Source: Saccharofermentans sp.
GTDB taxonomy: Bacteria; Bacillota_A; Clostridia; Saccharofermentanales; Saccharofermentanaceae
Reading direction: 5' to 3'
NCBI GenBank assembly: GCA_024692105.1
Contig: JAILMZ010000138.1
Coordinates: 1 to 21,123 of the forward strand
Length of the DNA stretch: 21,123 bases
Below, piece by piece: positions 19,724 to 21,123 of this stretch. Made by a program: the position numbers and the translations under genes. The first letter of the stretch is position 1; each line of letters starts with the position of its first letter. The notes beneath the pieces were generated by a model, which was given only the letters and a program-made list of their open reading frames with translations, was not told the DNA's origin and did not search any database.

Positions 19724-19915
19724 TTATTTCATGTTATCCTTCATAATCTTGCAGCCTCTAATATTGCAGATCATACCGATGCAGTTGCAAGCGAGGCCTA
19801 CTGTCAGCAACCTGGTTCCGTCAGCAAACATGCTTCCAATCAGGAATGCCATTCCAATGATAGCAGAAATCATTGCTATTATTCTGAGTACTGTGATCTT
19901 TGTGTCGTTTTTCAT
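19724..19915 (-). CDS. Small two-span membrane protein
   Basis: A 63-aa protein whose ATG at 19915 follows GGAGGTGTC. Two hydrophobic segments (ITVLRIIAMISAIIGMAFLI and LLTVGLACNCIGMICNI) are joined by a short polar turn, and the tail is basic (KIMKDNMK). No family is recognised. It is the first gene of the operon with the XRE regulator and could be its membrane partner. Confidence 0.65.
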   Translation of the reverse strand: MKNDTKITVLRIIAMISAIIGMAFLIGSMFADGTRLLTVGLACNCIGMICNIRGCKIMKDNMK

Positions 19916-19983
19916 CGTCGGACACCTCCTTGGTTTGATGCCTCAAGGTTAGCCCGAACCGTAGTCTCTCGGAAGGACACAAA

Positions 19984-20018
19984 GTGTCTCAAACGCACTG
20001 TTTACAACGATGAGACAC
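19984..20018. repeat. Inverted repeat GTGTCTCA / TGAGACAC upstream of the XRE operon
   Basis: GTGTCTCA at 19984-19991 and TGAGACAC at 20011-20018 are exact complements 19 bases apart. They stand about 70-100 bases upstream of the first gene of the XRE operon, where a promoter is expected. The centre-to-centre distance is 27 bases, so they could be two operator half-sites. Confidence 0.5.
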
Positions 20019-20046
20019 CACTTGTCCCATAGGACAGAGGGTGTCT
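20013..20046. terminator. Hairpin between the zinc-ribbon gene and the XRE operon
   Basis: AGACACC/GGTGTCT (20014-20020 with 20040-20046) encloses TGTCC/GGACA around a four-base loop, with a 3x3 internal loop between. It begins eight bases after the stop of the gene ending at 20054, so it may end that transcript. No clear T run follows, so termination is uncertain. It reuses one arm of the GTGTCTCA repeat. Confidence 0.4.
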
Positions 20047-20053
20047 TCCCCCG

Positions 20054-20695
20054 TCAATTCCCGTTCTCGATCTTGCCCTCTGCCGACAGTCTTACCTTGT
20101 ATCCGCAGTGGCTGCAGAAAGCCGCGCCGCCCCTGGCTACGTTGACGATCGCTCCGCACACGGGACAATTGACACTGGATGTCTCGCCTTCGCCGTACAC
20201 GCTCACGGTCGGGTCTATGAGCATCTCGCTGCCCTCGAAAGGCAGGTTCTCAAGTTCCCTCAGGAGCACGCACTGCCCATCTAGCTCCGCTATCTCCAGA
20301 GTCTCGCCTTCGAAGACGGTACCGTAGTGCTTATCCTCGGGCTCGATCTTGATCATGTCGTTGTTGATCCTGCCCTGACTGTCGAAATACCTCACGATCA
20401 CGCCGTGCGGCATCATGCCGTTGACCATGATGCCTGCTGTATCTTCGATCCTTATGACCTTGGCATATGTCTTCCTGCCGTTCTTCCTGATATCCGTAAC
20501 CTCTTTGCGCTCCTTCAGGTATTTGATGAGCGACGACGCGCCGATGAAGATGAATATGAGCGGCATCAGGACAAATCCACCTATCACGAGGAAATTGAAA
20601 TCCATGCCTCCGCAGATCATGGCAACGGTCATGCCGATACCGATGAACTCAAACAATAATCCTATGCCCAGAAAGATAACGCTGAACATCAACAT
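20054..20695 (-). CDS. Membrane protein with a C-terminal zinc ribbon
   Basis: The ATG at 20695 lies six bases after GGGGGAG and gives 213 aa. Two membrane helices (about 3-29 and 34-58) are followed by a charged segment (LKERKEVTDIRKNGRKTYAKVI) and a small beta-rich domain in the style of DUF3592 proteins, with YAKVIRIEDT and VIVRYFDSQGR. The C-terminus holds two CxxC pairs, CPVCG and CSHCG, 17 residues apart: a zinc ribbon. Function is unknown. It is divergent from the lipoprotein gene at 20797. Confidence 0.78.
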   Translation of the reverse strand: MLMFSVIFLGIGLLFEFIGIGMTVAMICGGMDFNFLVIGGFVLMPLIFIFIGASSLIKYLKERKEVTDIRKNGRKTYAKVIRIEDTAGIMVNGMMPHGVIVRYFDSQGRINNDMIKIEPEDKHYGTVFEGETLEIAELDGQCVLLRELENLPFEGSEMLIDPTVSVYGEGETSSVNCPVCGAIVNVARGGAAFCSHCGYKVRLSAEGKIENGN

Positions 20696-20724
20696 ATCTG
20701 TCTCCCCCAACTCTAAGATACCTG

Positions 20725-20730
20725 ATTATA
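20725..20730 (-). promoter_or_regulatory. Extended -10 promoter of the zinc-ribbon gene
   Basis: TATAAT on the minus strand (20730-20725), preceded by TGT, lies 29 bases before the ATG at 20695. No strong -35 is seen. It is back to back with the plus-strand promoter whose -35 starts at 20734. Confidence 0.5.
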
Positions 20731-20733
20731 ACA

Positions 20734-20762
20734 TTGAAGGATTCGCAAATATCTTCTATCAT
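20734..20762 (+). promoter_or_regulatory. Promoter of the right-edge lipoprotein gene
   Basis: TTGAAG (20734-20739), 17 bases, TATCAT (20757-20762). A start near 20769 would give a leader of about 28 bases with AGGAGG at 20783-20788. Confidence 0.55.
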
Positions 20763-20796
20763 AGAGCCGGGGATAAAATAATAGGAGGACAGGCAT

Positions 20797-21123
20797 ATGA
20801 AAAAGATCAAGGCAATTGCTGCCTGTTTGGCGGCAATCATGTCCGTATCCATGCTCGCATCATGTACAGGCGTCACGGGCAGTGCGACGGTAGTTAAAGA
20901 AGATGATCCCTGGTACGATTCATCCAGATTCCTTATCGAGAGAGACAAGAATCCTTCCGAGTTCATTCAAGGCAAATGTGTCGCGGCCAGTGATGAATAT
21001 GTTTACTATCTCTATTCCCTTTACGACGTAGTGAACTGGGAAGCCTGCAGAAGGACCGTAATGGATACTTACGATTATTCCGGCAAGCTCGTAAGCCGCA
21101 AGGAGATCGATGACAGCAGCTTC
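20797..21123 (+). CDS. Lipoprotein, 5' part, runs off the right edge
   Basis: The ATG at 20797 follows AGGAGGACAGGCAT. The 109 visible residues begin with a signal MKKIKAIAACLAAIMSVS and lipobox MLASC (cysteine near residue 23). The mature part starts TGVTGSATVVKEDDPWYDSS and continues FIQGKCVAASDEYVYYLYSLYD, a beta-propeller-like style, but too little is seen to assign a family. It is predicted to be tethered to the outer face of the membrane. The reading frame is open to the window end. Divergent from the zinc-ribbon gene. Confidence 0.85.
   Translation, partial: MKKIKAIAACLAAIMSVSMLASCTGVTGSATVVKEDDPWYDSSRFLIERDKNPSEFIQGKCVAASDEYVYYLYSLYDVVNWEACRRTVMDTYDYSGKLVSRKEIDDSSF

Noticed and set aside
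1..21123. CRISPR arrays, insertion sequences, tRNA or rRNA genes
   Set aside because: No regularly spaced repeats, transposase motifs or recognisable RNA genes were seen on either strand.

Overview
The window looks like chromosome from a low-to-mid GC Gram-positive bacterium, most likely a Clostridia-class Firmicute. The reasons are strong GGAGG ribosome binding sites, several lipoproteins with class II lipoboxes, an Lsa-like ABC-F protein, an Fst/TxpA-type toxin gene, and family resemblances throughout. I cannot name the species. Most genes lie on the minus strand in tightly overlapping operons.

Region 1 (1-2027) looks AT-rich and accessory. It holds the 5' end of a minus-strand gene, a type I toxin-antitoxin locus (toxin mRNA on plus, convergent antisense RNA on minus), a 170-aa unknown protein and a 303-aa unknown protein. 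A 43-nt module containing a TGCAAAATTTTGCA-type palindrome stands in front of two of the minus-strand genes.

Region 2 (2020-6614) is a minus-strand operon. In transcription order it encodes a membrane GGDEF-EAL protein (probable c-di-GMP phosphodiesterase), a RibD-C/DHFR-like reductase, a small lipoprotein, a WYL-domain regulator whose N-terminus looks like sigma-70 region 2, and the 303-aa protein overlapping it. The sigma-like/WYL fusion and its coupled partner are the most unusual proteins here.

Region 3 (6707-11777) is a minus-strand unit of FtsX-type permease, ABC ATPase, OmpR-type response regulator and histidine kinase. It is a self-contained signal-responsive transporter module.

Region 4 (11851-15803) is an ABC-F ribosome-protection-type operon. 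Its leader carries a promoter, a 3-codon peptide (Met-Arg-Arg), a possible antiterminator and a terminator whose 3' arm contains the ribosome binding site: a textbook attenuator layout. Four small unknown or membrane genes follow, one resembling the YunG family.

Region 5 (15854-19196) contains three paralogous PEBP-like (YbhB/YbcL) lipoproteins and one AraC regulator. A [lipoprotein - divergent promoter - AraC - terminator] unit has been duplicated, and in the second copy the AraC gene has collapsed to a short remnant. A 31-bp inverted repeat lies between the divergent promoters, and the AraC mRNA looks leaderless.

Region 6 (19200-21123) has an XRE regulator with a membrane tail and a small membrane protein behind an array of GTGTCT repeats, a membrane protein with a zinc ribbon, and the start of a divergent lipoprotein gene.
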